In this document: positions 1 to 12,292 of the stretch, piece by piece
How positions within the stretch are numbered: the stretch's first letter is position 1
Layout: each line of letters opens with the position of its first letter
Origin: Branchiostoma floridae
Taxonomy: Eukaryota > Chordata > Leptocardii > Amphioxiformes > Branchiostomatidae
NCBI RefSeq assembly: GCF_000003815.2
Contig: NC_049984.1
Location: 18,868,148 to 18,932,147, forward strand
Direction of reading: 5' to 3'
Length of the DNA: 64,000 nt
Translations under genes and position numbers: made by a program
The notes under the pieces: generated by a model
The model's input: the letters and a program-made list of their open reading frames with translations, nothing else
Databases searched by the model: none
What the model was told of the DNA's origin: nothing

Positions 1-424
1 TCAGCTAGAACTCCTCTCTACATGACCTTCTGGAAAATAATCCATTACACTGGACATTTAATCAAGCCAAAAAATTATGTTGGAACTTTTGTCAATACAT
101 CACCTACAGTCATGTCAATTGTCATGAATGCAATATCAGATGTACCAGTAGTTTGAAAAAAAAAAAAAGTGAAATTCCAGTCAAGGTGAACTAGGGTGAA
201 AGCTACACAATGTAATATAATAAGATTTGCAAAGAGCCCTGCTGTATATCCTGAGCAAAAACCTTCTGGCCTGAAAACCTTCCCTACAAGACTGATAAAG
301 CTTTCCAATAAAAGAGTGTCCCTGTATGCATACCAATCAGTTCAACAGTCTGAGGATGAGGCACCAAGCCTTACTGTACATCTGATGACACAAAGTGTGC
401 ACTTGGGGTTTCACAAGTTTTAAA

Positions 425-678
425 TAATTCTACTCGCACTGACTAACTTTTCAATGGCCGGACATTTAAATTACACACTATATTCATTTTTACTTACAAC
501 AAGTAAAACTTTATTTTAAAATGAATCATCTAGACAAATTTGGGGGGGGGGGGGGATTATAGTGGGCATCCCAAAAATTTCCCTTGCCTGATTGGGCAAT
601 TATAGTAGGACATCCAATTGCCCAATCAGCAGTTTCCATTGCCTGGGGCAATCAGGCCAATGGACTTGTCCAACCAGT
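425..678. mobile_element. MITE fragment, TTGGACAAGT family
   Basis: Ends with ATGGACTTGTCCAACC and contains ACTAACTTTTCAATGGCC, CGGACATTTAAA, as in the full copy at 45.3 kb. Confidence 0.55.
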
Positions 679-1081
679 GGTACTTGTATCTCATCCGTCA
701 TCATGTTAAAAACTCAGAGACATATGGTTGATCAAAAGAGTTTCTAATTTCTTTCATCAAAAGAGTTTCTATGACTTTGGCTCAGGTAGCCTGTTTTGTT
801 ATCACTTCATTATCATTATCTATTACTATTCAATCTGAATCTATTGCTCAATTGCTAAGTTGAAAAATTAAGAATTTTATTGGAGTAATTTGCCCGACAG
901 TAAAATGAATGTGTTAATCTCCTACGCAGTTGATTTGTACACTCATTTGTGTAAATCTCAAGTACATTATCAAAACTAAAAATGATCTGTTAGTGTGTTT
1001 ACTATGTGTATTATTGATGGCAGTTTTTCCCTACAAAGAACAGCGTTAAAGATGACAGAATAATTACATTTACTGTAAGTG

Positions 1082-1482
1082 AGGGTTCTCGCCAGGATTT
1101 TATTTTAGTGTAACGGCAATAAAAAGTGAGTTAAGTGACCAATCGTGTGATGGTGTGGAAGGGGGGGGGGGGTCATAAGTCCCTTCCACGGTGAGGAGAT
1201 TCTTAAAATGAAGGGTAAAAGCTGACCTCCTAAGGCCGTAAGGGTATTCATAAAAGTCATATTGGGGAGATACCAACTGTAAAATAATTTAATTTTTGGG
1301 TCAGTTCACAGGGTCATATCAATTTTGATACTTGATCAGACATTGTTCCAAAAGTACATACTAGCAAAGTACCACTACGCTATTTGAAAATTAGCACAAT
1401 GGTCCTCGTTGTAGCCTGGCAACGACGCAAATTCTCGAGTGGTGGCCCGTTACGCTAAAATGCACTAGCCAGCCGGGACCCT
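1082..1482. mobile_element. MITE, AGGGTTCT...GCCAGG termini, copy 1
   Basis: Starts AGGGTTCTCGCCAGGATTTT and ends in its inverse (TAAAATGCACTAGCC...GGGACCCT). About 400 bp; shares ends with 14210-14611 in inverted orientation. Confidence 0.65.
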
Positions 1483-2936
1483 GGTAACTACTTCTGTGTC
1501 AGACCCATGGGACACATAATGCCACCTCCTCCAAACTTTTATAGCAATTGCCATAAAAAGCACCAACATTTGACATTCAAGGGGTGCAGCTCCCGCGGTG
1601 CCTCTTCCCATACGGGCTGACATGATAAAGGACACGGTGGGGCGCCGTGTATGATTTATCAGCGCTTGTGCCGCCGTAAGGTCACTGGATGTGGCGCCTT
1701 TCTGCAACCACAAGGAACGGCTCCCACAGCTTACTGATAACTGATCTGAATCAATAACCACTATAAATGCTATGAAATGTTCATTGATATGCAGGGCTTA
1801 TAGTCCTTGGAGTTCCCTTTGAAACACTTGTGGAATACACAAAGTATGATGTTTGTAAGAGGTAATAAGAGCAGCTTAAATTACTGTCAGTAATGATATA
1901 ACTAGGAATACAATGTATACATGTTGTAATCTTCTTTTCTTCTTTCGGTTAGGCTGCCAACCTCATCTTTTTATGATCATGTTAACCTGACATGATAATC
2001 ATAATTAACAACAAGTAAAAGTTTACCAAGTTTTGTAAATGAATAGAATTGATCAAGATAATTATAAAGCTATAGAACCTGTGGGGATGGCTGATATTTC
2101 TCAAAAGAAATGTGTGACATAATCATAATTGTTATGAGTTATCCTGGGAAATATGGTATGAAACCTGTAAAGGCTACGTGAGCCGTTCTATGGGGTACTA
2201 ACATTTGACATTCACGGATGACTTGTTCTACCCTCTATATTGACTTATCGTTGGCCATGTAAAACTTTAACAGGCTGAGAATGAAGTCTACTTTTTCCTC
2301 TCGGAAAAAAATCAAACCTTCAGAAAAAGTACAGAATGATTTAACCCTTGCAAGCTGTGGGCCCACTGTTACAAAGTTCTTTTTTGCAAAGTTCATAATG
2401 ATTGAATACAGCTGGGATCAGCAAAATGAGGGTTAACTTACCCATAGCTACAAATATTCAAAATATTCAACTTCAAGGTGAATAGACATGGATCATATCT
2501 CAAGATTACAAGAAACCTGACAGGCAAAATATTATATAACAGAAATATTGGATTCTATCTCCCACAGTTATCTACACCGGTAGCATACATGTACCGGTAC
2601 ACTGTGATGGAGATTTGATCAACTGTGCATTTTCAGTTTGTCCTACTGGGAAAATACATTTCACTAGCTGCTCACTCACTGTACCAAAAGGCAATTTTTC
2701 CAGTTATTACCCTGAGTGGAAGATTGTGAGGACACAGGATGCAGTTACCTGCCATCACGTGCAAACAATGGACCATGAACGCACTCGTGAAAATAAACTT
2801 AAAATACAAGTTTACACTATAATGTTACAACAAGTGGAGAATAGCAACTGACACAAGTCTAATCAAATAAAAGTTAATAAAGGCGCCTTTTTTTGCAGGA
2901 CGGAAAATGTAGCAATTGTGTTTGACAATACAATTT

Positions 2937-3177
2937 AGGCCAAACCAATTTAATTTGTTGGTTCATGGATTTTAAAAAACTAAAAAAAAATGCTTAACTG
3001 GAAAAACATCATGAAAACAAAGGCTGAGGACCAGGTTTGTGCCTTGGTGCACTCAGTTTTATGGAGTGAATACAGTCGTATTCAAGTTTCCTCCCTACCC
3101 TTTAGTGTTATAATGTCCGCTTGCTATATTCAATTTTTTTTAAATTCATGAACCAACAAATTAAATTGGTGTGGCCT
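2937..3177. mobile_element. MITE, GGCCACACCAATT family
   Basis: Left end AGGCCAAACCAATTTAATTT, right end AAATTAAATTGGTGTGGCCT; foldback with long inverted ends. Confidence 0.75.
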
Positions 3178-3276
3178 TCTGAGGTAAAAAAAGGTAATTT
3201 CCAAAGAGTATATTGCCCTGATCAGGACTGTGTGCACTGTGCAAGGGAGAGTGTTCAGGGGCTAACATATCGTTAC

Positions 3277-3455
3277 CTTCACAATTCCGACCGACTGTTT
3301 AATATTCAGCTTCCGTCTCCTCTGGAAGGTGTCCAGGTCCCAGAGCTGTGCCGTATCGCTCGACGAGGAGATTGCGTAACGCCCGGAGGCATGGAGAGAA
3401 ATGGTGTGCACGCCAGCGTCGTGGCCTTTCATCTGTGCTATCAGCTCTCTGGAAT
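3277..3455 (-). CDS. TBC1D31: TBC1D31 coding exon 4
   Basis: Encodes 59 residues with MKGHDAGVHTISLHASGRYA and SSSDTAQLWDLDTF, a full WD40 repeat ending in the WD dipeptide. Acceptor TCTCCAG, donor GTAACG, exit phase 0. A longer open frame on the opposite strand (3121-3564) is only its antisense shadow joined to a neighbouring MITE end. Confidence 0.92.
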
Positions 3456-6400
3456 CTGGAGAAGGAAAAGATGCATGACTCTATTTGCACATGAAAGTAA
3501 CCAGATGAAATTACATGATTTTCAATTTGCTGCACACTTTTTACCTTCGCCAAGAAGGTTATAATTTCGGTTAAGACATGATGTTGTGTCTCTATAGTAT
3601 ATGTAAGGTCAACAGCATTTAACTAGAGTAGCTGTGGATGGACATTAATGATATTTGGTATTTGAGTAGTAGTTGCGGAAACGAAGGTCCTGTTCGAAAA
3701 CGGTTCACCTGGTGCTTTCTGTCAGCACTGCAGCGGGGTAATTGTGTGTGTGTTTGTGTGTTTGTGGACAAGTTAACTTGAGATGTTTTGGATCATTTTG
3801 TATGATTTTTGACAGTTATGTAGGGGTTGGGAACTTGTATACATTTTTTACGAACCATAGCACAGACAATTACAGTAAATGCAGAAACTTTTGCTGTGGT
3901 TTGGTGTTCGCGGTTTTCTTAAAACCACAGCGAACATTTTTCCATGGCCCTATTAGAGAGTCCAATTCATGGTGCTACCACAAACTTAAAACCACCGCGA
4001 AAAGTCCTATTTCCTGCTACCACGAAATTAAATCCCCGCGAACTTAAAGTTAAATGCATTTACAGTACTTGCATACAGTTCAACCCTGTAACAAAGGTGA
4101 TTTTTAAGTCAATATATTATGAATATACTACTGTATGTTAATGTAATATGGGAAATTCCTGTAGTTTGCATGAGAATAGCTGGAGGCGGATTCTCACTCT
4201 ACAAGTGCCTTTAATTTCAGAGGGGAGGAGTTTAAATGAGACATAATTTCCCAATCTGCCATGGCCATCCCTGCTTAATCCCTCAGTCCTCACATAATCA
4301 GCACCTGTCACTAAAACTTATTCTCCTTGGGGAAATACCAATACTGGTTGATCAGGTCCGTTTTGATGAACGACCACATACAGTTACTACCACTGAATAT
4401 ATGATATGACCTCCAAAAGGGACACGTACACTTAACCTTATCCATGCAGCCTAACCCTGCCCCCCATAGGGAATTGCTAACCAAACAGATACTTCAGTGT
4501 GCTAAATGTTAAAGCACTCAAATACGAGCCCTACACTTATGTTGGAGTGCTAATGAATTCCTTTCCGACTGATTTCCTTTCCATGATCTGACGTAGGAAT
4601 GCAATCAGCAAACACAATCGCAGAAGGAAGCTCGTAGTTAATGGAAGTGTGTGTTGGTTGAGTCTCCAGTGGGCCAGAAAATGAAAAACTTGGGGCAAAT
4701 TTACATATTAGACAGCTGACTGCTGCCACAGAGTATTCTATGCACATCAAAGCCAAGGGTTCTAGCCACTGTCTGTTTTTCCATCCTTTGACGGAATTTT
4801 GATGCTGGGGACGGAAAAAATTGTGCTCTGTGAGCTGAAATCCCTGTAGATTTTTTCACCACGACAGATGCCGTTGAACCAAGCTTGAAGTCTACAGGCA
4901 AAATTTACCCCATCAAAATGCAGGAAATACCATTTCAGAGGGTCTACATTTCACAATTTTCCCGGGAAAGCATGCTCCGAAGACCCTCCCTAGGCTCGAC
5001 AGGATTTCCATTCAAAATCCAGGGGCCGGGAAAAAAATCAGGCTGGCTAGGACACTGTCACAGCCATTTTTCCACATATCACAGAAACAAAGAGTCATAG
5101 ACGGGTCTGTGTGCTACCTTGAGTGAGCAGGGACATAATGAGTCTGCCCTTTGGGAAATATACAGTACATGTCAATGATTAACAAATTGCCATTTTCCTT
5201 ATATAATTGCTGGTAAGGACAGACCTCTGCGGTATCAACGTGGTCAAAGCGGTAATTGTCGACACGCTAGATTATCCTTTTAATGGAAGCACCACCTGTG
5301 GGGCACAGCATGTTACTGCAGCACCTCAACTTTACTCAGTGTGTTCTTGCATGTCAGAGTCCATGGAACCACCCATCCATCTATATGTGAAGGGGTGTCA
5401 ACTGTTATGGAGTGATACCCTTCTGTGTATGTGCACAGGATGCAAAATTTGCCTATCACCCAGGATTTTGGACAGGGCTTCGTGAAAATGTCGACCTTCT
5501 ATGTCATGTATCACTGACATTATAGAGAGATGGAGCGATGTTTTTGTAGAGGAAAAGGCTCGTGAGGGATGAAAATGTAAAGATGACTTATCTGCTCTGG
5601 GATGTACTTTGTGTTCAGAGTACAGTAAGGCAGGTTTTATGGTTGGGAACTGTTTATCACTGGCGTACAGCATCAAGGGCTAAAATATCATGAGCATTGG
5701 TTGCTGACTGATGGCCCTGTACTATAGCCGATAAGTATTTACCATAGAGACTTGGACCATGCCAGCTCAAGGCGGTTTCTAAGATTCCGAATCTTTACAA
5801 TCATAATCAATAAGTCTACTGGAGACACTTGCCGCCTAAAGAACGTAAACTGGGACTCAACGTCAGGAAAAGTCTGTTAAGGAGATATAACTGACAGCAA
5901 TGAAGTTCGAATAAGGGATCGGAATGTCAATCATAAGTGTAGAAATCCATACCATATATGTCTCTGAGCTATGCACTGAAGGAAGTGCAATATGACCAAA
6001 TGGATTTGGCCTAAAGATGCTATGATCAAGAGCAGTAGTTATTGACTTCTTGGAAATTTCAATGTGCAAGTCAAAGCATTGATGAGTTTACAGTCACTTG
6101 TAAAACTAAGGGATGTGTAGTACTAACTAAATACCCGTACCTGTACCATACCTTTAAAATTGTTTAGGTACAGGTCCGGACAAGATGACAATTTCTCACT
6201 AAAGAAGACAGTTGGCTACATTTATAAATTACAGATGATTGATCAAATTTGTTTAGGTACACCTTAAGGGGTCCAGACCTGTACCTAAACCCGTGTACCT
6301 GTACCTGTTCCAAATTTCTTTAGGTACACAGCTCTACACGTCATTTGACAAAGAATCATAAATTAAAGCATTTCCCTTACACTACAGCATATCTGTTTGT

Positions 6401-9400
6401 ACTTTGCACGTGAAAAAATGGTACCTGTATCGTAACATCTGAGCGTGTAGTCTGCCAGGGCAGCAAGGAATTCCGTTTTCCTGCGGAGGCCGAACGCTAG
6501 AGCCGTGCACGCCTGTCCGATCCTGTGGACCAGGGAGAACCTGGAACAACAGTGTTGACGTTAGTAAGAGTCCCAGGATAACACCTGCTATAGCATGTTT
6601 CATGCATGTTTGAACCTTGTCATACATCTACATGGTGCTTTAATACTGCTGGTCAAAGTCACCACCCACTACTTGCTACACTGAATAAAGGACTGTCTGC
6701 AACTTCTAGACCGCACTCAAAGAAGAATTTGTATGGCCATTGGCAATCAGTTGGCATCTAACTTGACCCTCCCTCCCACAGGTGAGACGTTGCATCCCTG
6801 TCCTTTTTTTACCGGTTATTTCCATGGCTATGGCTCCAATGATCTCATACTACTTGTCCCTCCACTGAGAGCCTTTCAGCGCAACACTAGGTTCTCTTTA
6901 AACTCACATCGCTATACTGTTCAATTGCCGGTTTTCAAGTTCTAGAGCAACAGTAATTCTTTCCCCGGACACCAAATTTATGGAACTCTCTCGACAACAA
7001 CTGTTTCCCACCTGTCTTCAAAACAAATGTCCACCGCTATCTCCGTGCACAGTTATTTCCAACTTCCTTATTCATTGCCTTGAAGTGGTCTCGTGACCTG
7101 GCTTTGAACAATCTTGTTAAGAAAGAGACTCTTTTTACACAACCATTGCTTTATTCTCACCAACCTGCAGTACAATGTGAATTACCTGAACGGTCACCAA
7201 AACGTTGGAGAGACTAAAGCAATGGTTATGTAAAAAGAGTCTCTTTATACCATGACATACCAACCTGATGAAACTATTCACGGATACTTGCTACTCTCCT
7301 TGAGACTAATGGGAGTAAAGTTGCCTGTCACCGCTTACATGGAGCCTGACGAATTTGGCCTCCAGCCAAAACATGATTTTGAAAGGACAGCCAGGCTGAC
7401 TACCGGTATCAATCAAACAGCTAAGCTAAGCTCACAGTTACACTGTGGCATTGATTGATTGAAATGACATGTTAAAATAGCCTATAGGTATTCCTAAGCA
7501 ACTGACTGCAATGATAAGCATCAATATGTAGTACGAAATAGACAGGATTTATTACAGTGCGGTAGCACAAGAGTTACATGAATATGGCAGGGCAAACTTA
7601 ACATCAGTCTAAGGCTTTTCCATAAGTTACCTTCTCAGTGTGGCTGTGAGTACACCAAAGCAATATCAGTCATTCATTTATACCAAGAAGTTTTTCAACC
7701 TCCTTTTTTATAACTTCGTTGTAATATTGAGAATGTATACTGTAAAGTTTCAATGCTTGTTCCAGGAGAATGTATGGTGATCTGTTACAAATTATCATAA
7801 CTCTGCTCTACTGTGGTTGGGGTACTGTTGTATCACATACCCTTACCACTTTGATGGATTACCATGTACACACAATACCTCTCCATAATGATATGATCCA
7901 TATCTCAGGGACTAGTTAGGGTAAAAAGGACTGGTGCGGACCCTGCGGTGATCTTTCAAGATAAAAAGGCTGACACATTTTAAAGGCTGCTGCCTTCATG
8001 AAGAAAGCCAAGAACATTAGTCATGAGCCTACTTGACTTTCAGGACAGGCTAGTGGAGTGTGACGCAGCATGCAAAATAAAGTCCAAATTTCTGCTTACA
8101 ACTACACAATGTAACAATTCTTAAACCCATTTAGGGTTGCAAATGCAATCTAACAAAACTAACACAACAAAGGCCTATGCAATATGTAAATGATCTGTCC
8201 TGATAACTTGCCTGTTAGAACATCATAAATAGCTATAGATTACGTTTGAAATATACACTAATTGTATATCGTTGTGCCTACAGTCAGTGCTATTACTATT
8301 AGTACGTATACGCTTATCTGCAATCACACTACAAATCTAGGCCACATCTCTCGGCTTTTACTTAGTTTTAGCTAGGATTTTATTATACTTATGGGGGTCC
8401 AAATTTCTTCGTCAGTTGCGATAAGTGATATAGACACGGCTATTGTATGGGGTCTGGGGGCATTCACCTTCCATGGTGCAGAGTTTAAGAGAATTTTAAG
8501 TTAAAATGGTGCAAAACTTAAGGTATCCCGAGGGGCAAAATTACTGTAAGAGAGGTCACAGTAGAGTGACAACAGATCAGCTAAGTGGCATCCCTGGTCA
8601 ATCAGAATTTCATGCTTGTCAGAGGATCTGCTCCCCAGTGTAAGGGTGTCTATGTGTCTATGCCATGATGCATGCATGGCTAAAAGCCAGGTTAGCAATG
8701 ATGCATGGGGTGGTCTGCAAACAGTTATCATTTTCACAAAAACCCTGATCAATCTTCAATGCAGAATCGCATTATGTCAATGATGTCGGCTACCCTGTTG
8801 ACCCTACAAGATATGCAAATTCCCAACTGACCCAAATGGCATATTAACCTTCTTTGATGATTGATGAATCAGAAGTATAACTCATCACAGTTTCAAAAGT
8901 ATGATGAATCAATGTGCATCGTTTGGCAGCATGACAAAAATAAACAAACACAGAAGTTACCAGGATAAATCGTACTGCCTGAGTTATTGATAACATATAT
9001 ATAATACGATGTATACTTTAAATACCTTACAATGAATTGTTCTGCAAATTGGAAAGAAAAAAAATGGAATCAGCCATTGGGCATTCCTGCACAGTACATG
9101 CAATCAGCATTTACAAATCACAGCTACATGTAGGTATTAGTCCGAACATGCAGGCAAAACACGAGAAAAAGATGAGATGTCTAATAACACATTAACTGTG
9201 CAACATCTCTGCCTCAGTCACGTCGATGAAGATTAGACATCCAGGTAATAAGATATATCCCAAAAAGCAGTTACTCAAGCAACTGGATATGATTTTGGAC
9301 ACGGTCACTTTCTCATCTATGTCACCAAAATGTCAGCTACGCATGATAGTCTTTGAGGGTCTTCTTCCTTCCCATCTATCCTACTTAAAGCTCAAGAAAT

Positions 9401-10532
9401 TTTTTCCAATGTGACAGAAATGACAACAAATTTGAATACTGTAAATGCAGAATTTTTCATAACAGTAAGAGACTACAGTGCATGGTGCTACCACAAAATT
9501 AAAACCACCGCGAAAAGTAAATTTTCCCGCTACCGCGAAATTAAATCCCCACGAACTTAAATGCATTTACAGTAGTATGCGGAAATGAAGGAAAACATCT
9601 TACTTTGTAATCGTGTCTACAAAGCAGTCACTACTGTAACAGCAAACAAATTAATTGTAATTCAACACACACCTCCATTACCATAATGAATTTGAGAGGG
9701 ACCAATGCAGCTTTACCAAAAGGAACTACTTTCCTGGACCTTCTCAACCAATTCATTCAATCCGCCCCAGATTCTGGAATGCCAGCTTTAATCCCAATTT
9801 TTCCTTTAATGAAGGAGACAAATTGCACCCAAACCGAGACAAAATCAATGTACATGTAGGTGAGTATTAAGGGCTTCTAGAGTAGGTAGCCGCAAAAGGT
9901 ACGTCGTTGCTTATTGCAGAAGAATTGAATTCCCTGTTAAGATTTCTGATCTTACTGTACAGTCTTGAAAAAGCAAGACGGATTGCAGGTAGTACTTATT
10001 CCATTGGAAAATCTATATCCAGCATGTTGCTGTGCATTCTTAACTGGGTTGGGAATTGGTTTCAAAGTAACGTGTCAGAATAAACAGGCAAAATTAGATG
10101 CTGATGACTGGTAAACTGTTAGCTTGAAGTCCAGCCATGAATGCTTTACCTGAGCTCCGATCTTTACAATATACTAGTAGTACAGAGGTCAGACCTATAT
10201 TTAAGGCATTAGAATTACTGTAAAACTTGTAATGCTTCAATTGAAGTTCAAAACCTACAGTGCTATGGCTGCACCTTGCTGACATACTGTAAATGCAGAA
10301 ACTTTTGAGGTGGGTTAATGTTTGCAGTTCACCGCTAACTTAAAACCACCGTGAAAAGTCCTTTTTCACGCTATCACGGAATTAGATCCTCGCAAACTTA
10401 AAATTTAATGCATTTACAGCACTCTCATATTAAGTTAACGCCAAATAGCAGCCGCTCAAGACCCTTACAATTTAGCTTTGCATATCGTAAGCTTAGCTTG
10501 CTATTCAGCCCTTGGCTGCAGACTGCAGAGAC

Positions 10533-10584
<52 letters not shown>

Positions 10585-11516
10585 TAGTTGACTCACCCAA
10601 CAACAACAACAGTTTGTACCTATTCAAATGACCATTACCTGTTTTTGGCCACATCAAACATGTAGATGTTGCCCTGATGATCACCAGCGATGAAACTGTT
10701 CCCCGTAGAGTCGAATGCGGTATGCAGGAAGCGGACAGTTCGCACGTGTGGAGACACTGCAGTCCCCAACGTGTGCTTGATGCTCACTACAAGCCTTTGA
10801 AAATAGGAATAAAATTGCACAAAGTCTTAGTCATATTTATGTTTATTCATTGTTCAGAGCCTCTGTTTTGTGTGACCTGAGCTGATGTTCTTACTCATAT
10901 TACAATTTACGTGTATATCATTTAATTGTAATGGTCATACACTTGACTACTTCTTTTCCCCATCCTTGGATATGTTCATTCCACTTCCAAAATGTAACTA
11001 CAAGTACAACCTGTTTCCATATTGATTGAGATTTTCCTGTTCACTAGCTAGAAAAGTATAATATGTACGTTTGCAAAAATCACAAATGTGCAAATGTTGT
11101 AATCTACCTGCACACTTAACCAGTTGTTTAATTAATGTTTAATAATTGAAGCATTTATCATATCTTCAGAGTGAAAATAACCCCTTTCACAGAGATCAGG
11201 ACCCATGTGTGGCGACAGGAATTCTAGGTAATATGTCAAAACTAAAGGTCTCGGAAAAAGAAAACAGTCCTTGTCTCGACCATTGTTTCGATTTTCATAA
11301 CAACGTCCAGACAGTTTTTGTTTACTTTTTGTGGACCATTACCATTTGACATATTACCTAGAATGCCGCACATGCATTCTGATCTATGAAAGGGCTTATT
11401 GAAATTCTGCATGACAGACACCATGTTCCCACTCACCCATCGTCGCTGGAGGGGGCAGGTTTGCGATGCCAGATCTTCCCCGATTCTCTCTTACAGACGT
11501 CAAGTGACTGTGCCAT
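3277..11516 (-). CDS. TBC1D31: TBC1 domain family member 31 (WDR67), 5' part of gene, four coding exons
   Basis: Four minus-strand exons join in frame (11516-11437, 10782-10639, 6540-6425, 3455-3277; 519 nt, 173 codons) and match the start of vertebrate TBC1D31 closely: an N-terminal ESGKIWHRKP block, IAGDHQGNIYMFD, QACTALAFGLRRK, then SSSDTAQLWDLDTFQRRRKL. These are the first WD40 blades of a protein that in vertebrates also has a TBC (Rab-GAP-like) domain and C-terminal coiled coils and works at centriolar satellites, the centrosome and the cilium base. The TBC and coiled-coil parts are missing because the gene runs off the left edge; I found no further exon between 1 and 3276. All introns have GT/AG ends on the minus strand. 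It is divergently paired with the KCC gene. Identification is strong from sequence; function is from the family. Confidence 0.93.
3456..6424 (-). other. TBC1D31 intron 3
   Basis: Contains one TACTGTAAATGCA MITE (3872-4067), a fragment related to the 40-kb tandem unit near 4910-5000 (AAAATGCAGGAAAT followed by TTTCAGAGGGTC), and a fragment rich in GTACCTGTACC near 6118-6330. No coding sequence recognised. Confidence 0.55.
3872..4067. mobile_element. TACTGTAAATGCA MITE, copy 1
   Basis: Ends ACAGTAAATGCAGAAA and TTAAATGCATTTACAGTA with internal CCACCGCGAAAA and TTCGCGG motifs in inverted order. Confidence 0.8.
6425..6540 (-). CDS. TBC1D31: TBC1D31 coding exon 3
   Basis: Encodes 38 residues (FSLVHRIGQACTALAFG, then LRRKTEFLAALADYTLRCYDT) that continue the WD40 region. 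Acceptor TTCCAG, donor GTACCA. Entry phase 2 and exit phase 1 fit exons 2 and 4. Confidence 0.92.
6733..7100 (+). pseudogene. Decayed LINE 3' coding fragment
   Basis: RAFQRNTRFSLNSHRYTVQL is followed, after a frameshift and a stop, by FFPRTPNLWNSL and FKTNVHRYLRAQL, the C-terminal signature of CR1/jockey-type LINE proteins. Confidence 0.7.
7122..7249. repeat. Small foldback
   Basis: AAGAGACTCTTTTTACACAA and TTATGTAAAAAGAGTCTCTT are the outer parts of about 43-bp inverted arms; it directly follows the LINE fragment. Confidence 0.7.
8366..8640 (-). repeat. Dispersed repeat, copy 1
   Basis: Inverse of 44512-44797: shares CTTCCATGGTGCAGA, TTTTAAGTTAAA, GGTATCCCGAGGGGC, GGTCAATCAGAAT and GCTCCCCAGTGTAAGG. 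Confidence 0.65.
9239..9345. mobile_element. MITE fragment, GATATGATTTTGGAAACGGTC family
   Basis: Left arm only: AAAAAGCAGTTACTCAAGCA then GATATGATTTTGGACACGG. Confidence 0.6.
9437..9574. mobile_element. TACTGTAAATGCA MITE, copy 2 (shortened)
   Basis: Ends TACTGTAAATGCAGAA and AAATGCATTTACAGTA; central part deleted. Confidence 0.75.
10285..10420. mobile_element. TACTGTAAATGCA MITE, copy 3 (shortened)
   Basis: Ends TACTGTAAATGCAGAAAC and TTAATGCATTTACAG; AAAACCACCGTGAAAAG inside. Confidence 0.75.
10527..10584 (+). repeat. GA microsatellite
   Basis: Mostly (AG)n, with two ACAG interruptions at the left. Confidence 0.95.
10639..10782 (-). CDS. TBC1D31: TBC1D31 coding exon 2 (first WD40 strand region)
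   Basis: The exon begins after a GTGAG acceptor (the G left by exon 1 is completed as GGC) and ends at a GTAATG donor. It encodes VRTVRFLHTAFDSTGNSF followed by IAGDHQGNIYMFDVAKN, nearly identical in pattern to the first WD repeat of vertebrate TBC1D31. An AG further upstream (GTAG) would put the exon in the wrong frame, so the downstream AG is chosen. Confidence 0.92.
11168..11404. mobile_element. Foldback MITE, CTAGGTAATATGTCAAA family
   Basis: Arms AATAACCCCTTTCACAGA...CTAGGTAATATGTCAAA and the inverse TTTGACATATTACCTAG...TGAAAGGGCTTATT; in TBC1D31 intron 1. Confidence 0.75.
11437..11516 (-). CDS. TBC1D31: TBC1D31 coding exon 1
   Basis: ATG at 11516-11514 opens 26 codons plus 2 nt ending at a GTGAGT donor. 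The peptide includes ESGKIWHRKPAP, the same block that follows the start of vertebrate TBC1D31, which fixes the start. Phase 2 exit. Confidence 0.9.
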
Positions 11517-12292
11517 GATTGTTGCTGGAACTTGCTGATTGAATAATTATTAAAGAAAAAATCAATCTACCAAAGAGACAACTGTAATCTCAAAACCCTG
11601 CGGTTTCGTAGTGTAAACCACATCAGTCCGCATACGTTTTTATCTGCTGCCTTCACTGTTGTCATCGGTGGATACAGGAAGTAAAGTTGTAAACGTAAAC
11701 CGGGGTATAATTACTATAAAGTGGGCGTCGTCGTAAAACGGAGCGAATCAGAATGCTGTTCTCCACTCAGATTATACACACAATGCCATAGCACGACTGT
11801 AGGTCCATTGGGAGCAATCAAAGTAAGAAGACAGTCGGCAAAATCCAATCCTAATAGGACGTCTCACTTCTGAATCTCTGCTTGGTTCACTTGATGAATT
11901 TCAATATGGCGCCCAAAGTCATCGGGTTAGAGCACTTAGTTTTAGGGGTAAAAAAGTGACATAAGTGATACATATCTACTTTTTCAGAAAAAAAAGATAA
12001 CAAAATTGTATATAATGATTAATGAAGGATATATTAATTTACATTTTATCTACTTATTTGAATTATTATGAACAAATACATAACAAAAGTTATTTTTTAA
12101 ATCCTAAAGATCCCCTTAAGATGAAATAGTCTACATCCTTATAGGGAATGATGGGATAGCTGAAAACTGAAAACGAGGCTTTCACTAGTTCGATATCTGG
12201 TTCGATTTCGGACCAGGCAATTTCCCACTTTCGGACGCTTTCTGCTTATTGTCATGTAAAGACTGTCTTCCCGTCGTTTGATCGGGTCAAAC
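11517..12292. promoter_or_regulatory. Divergent TBC1D31/KCC promoter interval
   Basis: The start codons of the minus-strand TBC1D31 and the plus-strand KCC exon 1A are separated by 776 bp with no other gene or recognisable transposon between them, so both 5' UTRs and promoters must lie here. A TCAATATGGCGCCC motif at about 11901 resembles a YY1-type site common in housekeeping promoters. An in-frame TAA at 12257 precedes the KCC ATG. Whether the promoter is shared or two separate promoters cannot be told from sequence. Confidence 0.65.

Larger units (their letters stand above)
1..3276 (-). other. TBC1D31 intron 4 (partial), no further exon seen
   Basis: Intronic sequence downstream of exon 4. 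It holds a decayed TTGGACAAGT-type MITE (about 425-678), a G15 run at 541-555, a 400-bp TIR element (1082-1482) and most of a GGCCACACCAATT-type MITE (2937-3177). I looked for the next WD40 exon on the minus strand and did not find it. Confidence 0.6.
6541..10638 (-). other. TBC1D31 intron 2
   Basis: A 4.1-kb intron holding a decayed LINE 3' end (about 6733-7100), a 43-bp-arm foldback (7122-7249), a repeat shared in inverse with 44.5 kb, a short hairpin-MITE piece at 9239-9345, two TACTGTAAATGCA MITEs and a GA microsatellite close to exon 2. Confidence 0.55.

Noticed and set aside
1465-1761. 98-codon minus-strand ORF
   Set aside because: Overlaps the end of a MITE, has no recognisable domain and does not resemble the next TBC1D31 exon.
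3121-3564. 147-codon plus-strand ORF
   Set aside because: It is the antisense of TBC1D31 exon 4 fused to a MITE end; the minus strand has the homology and splice sites.
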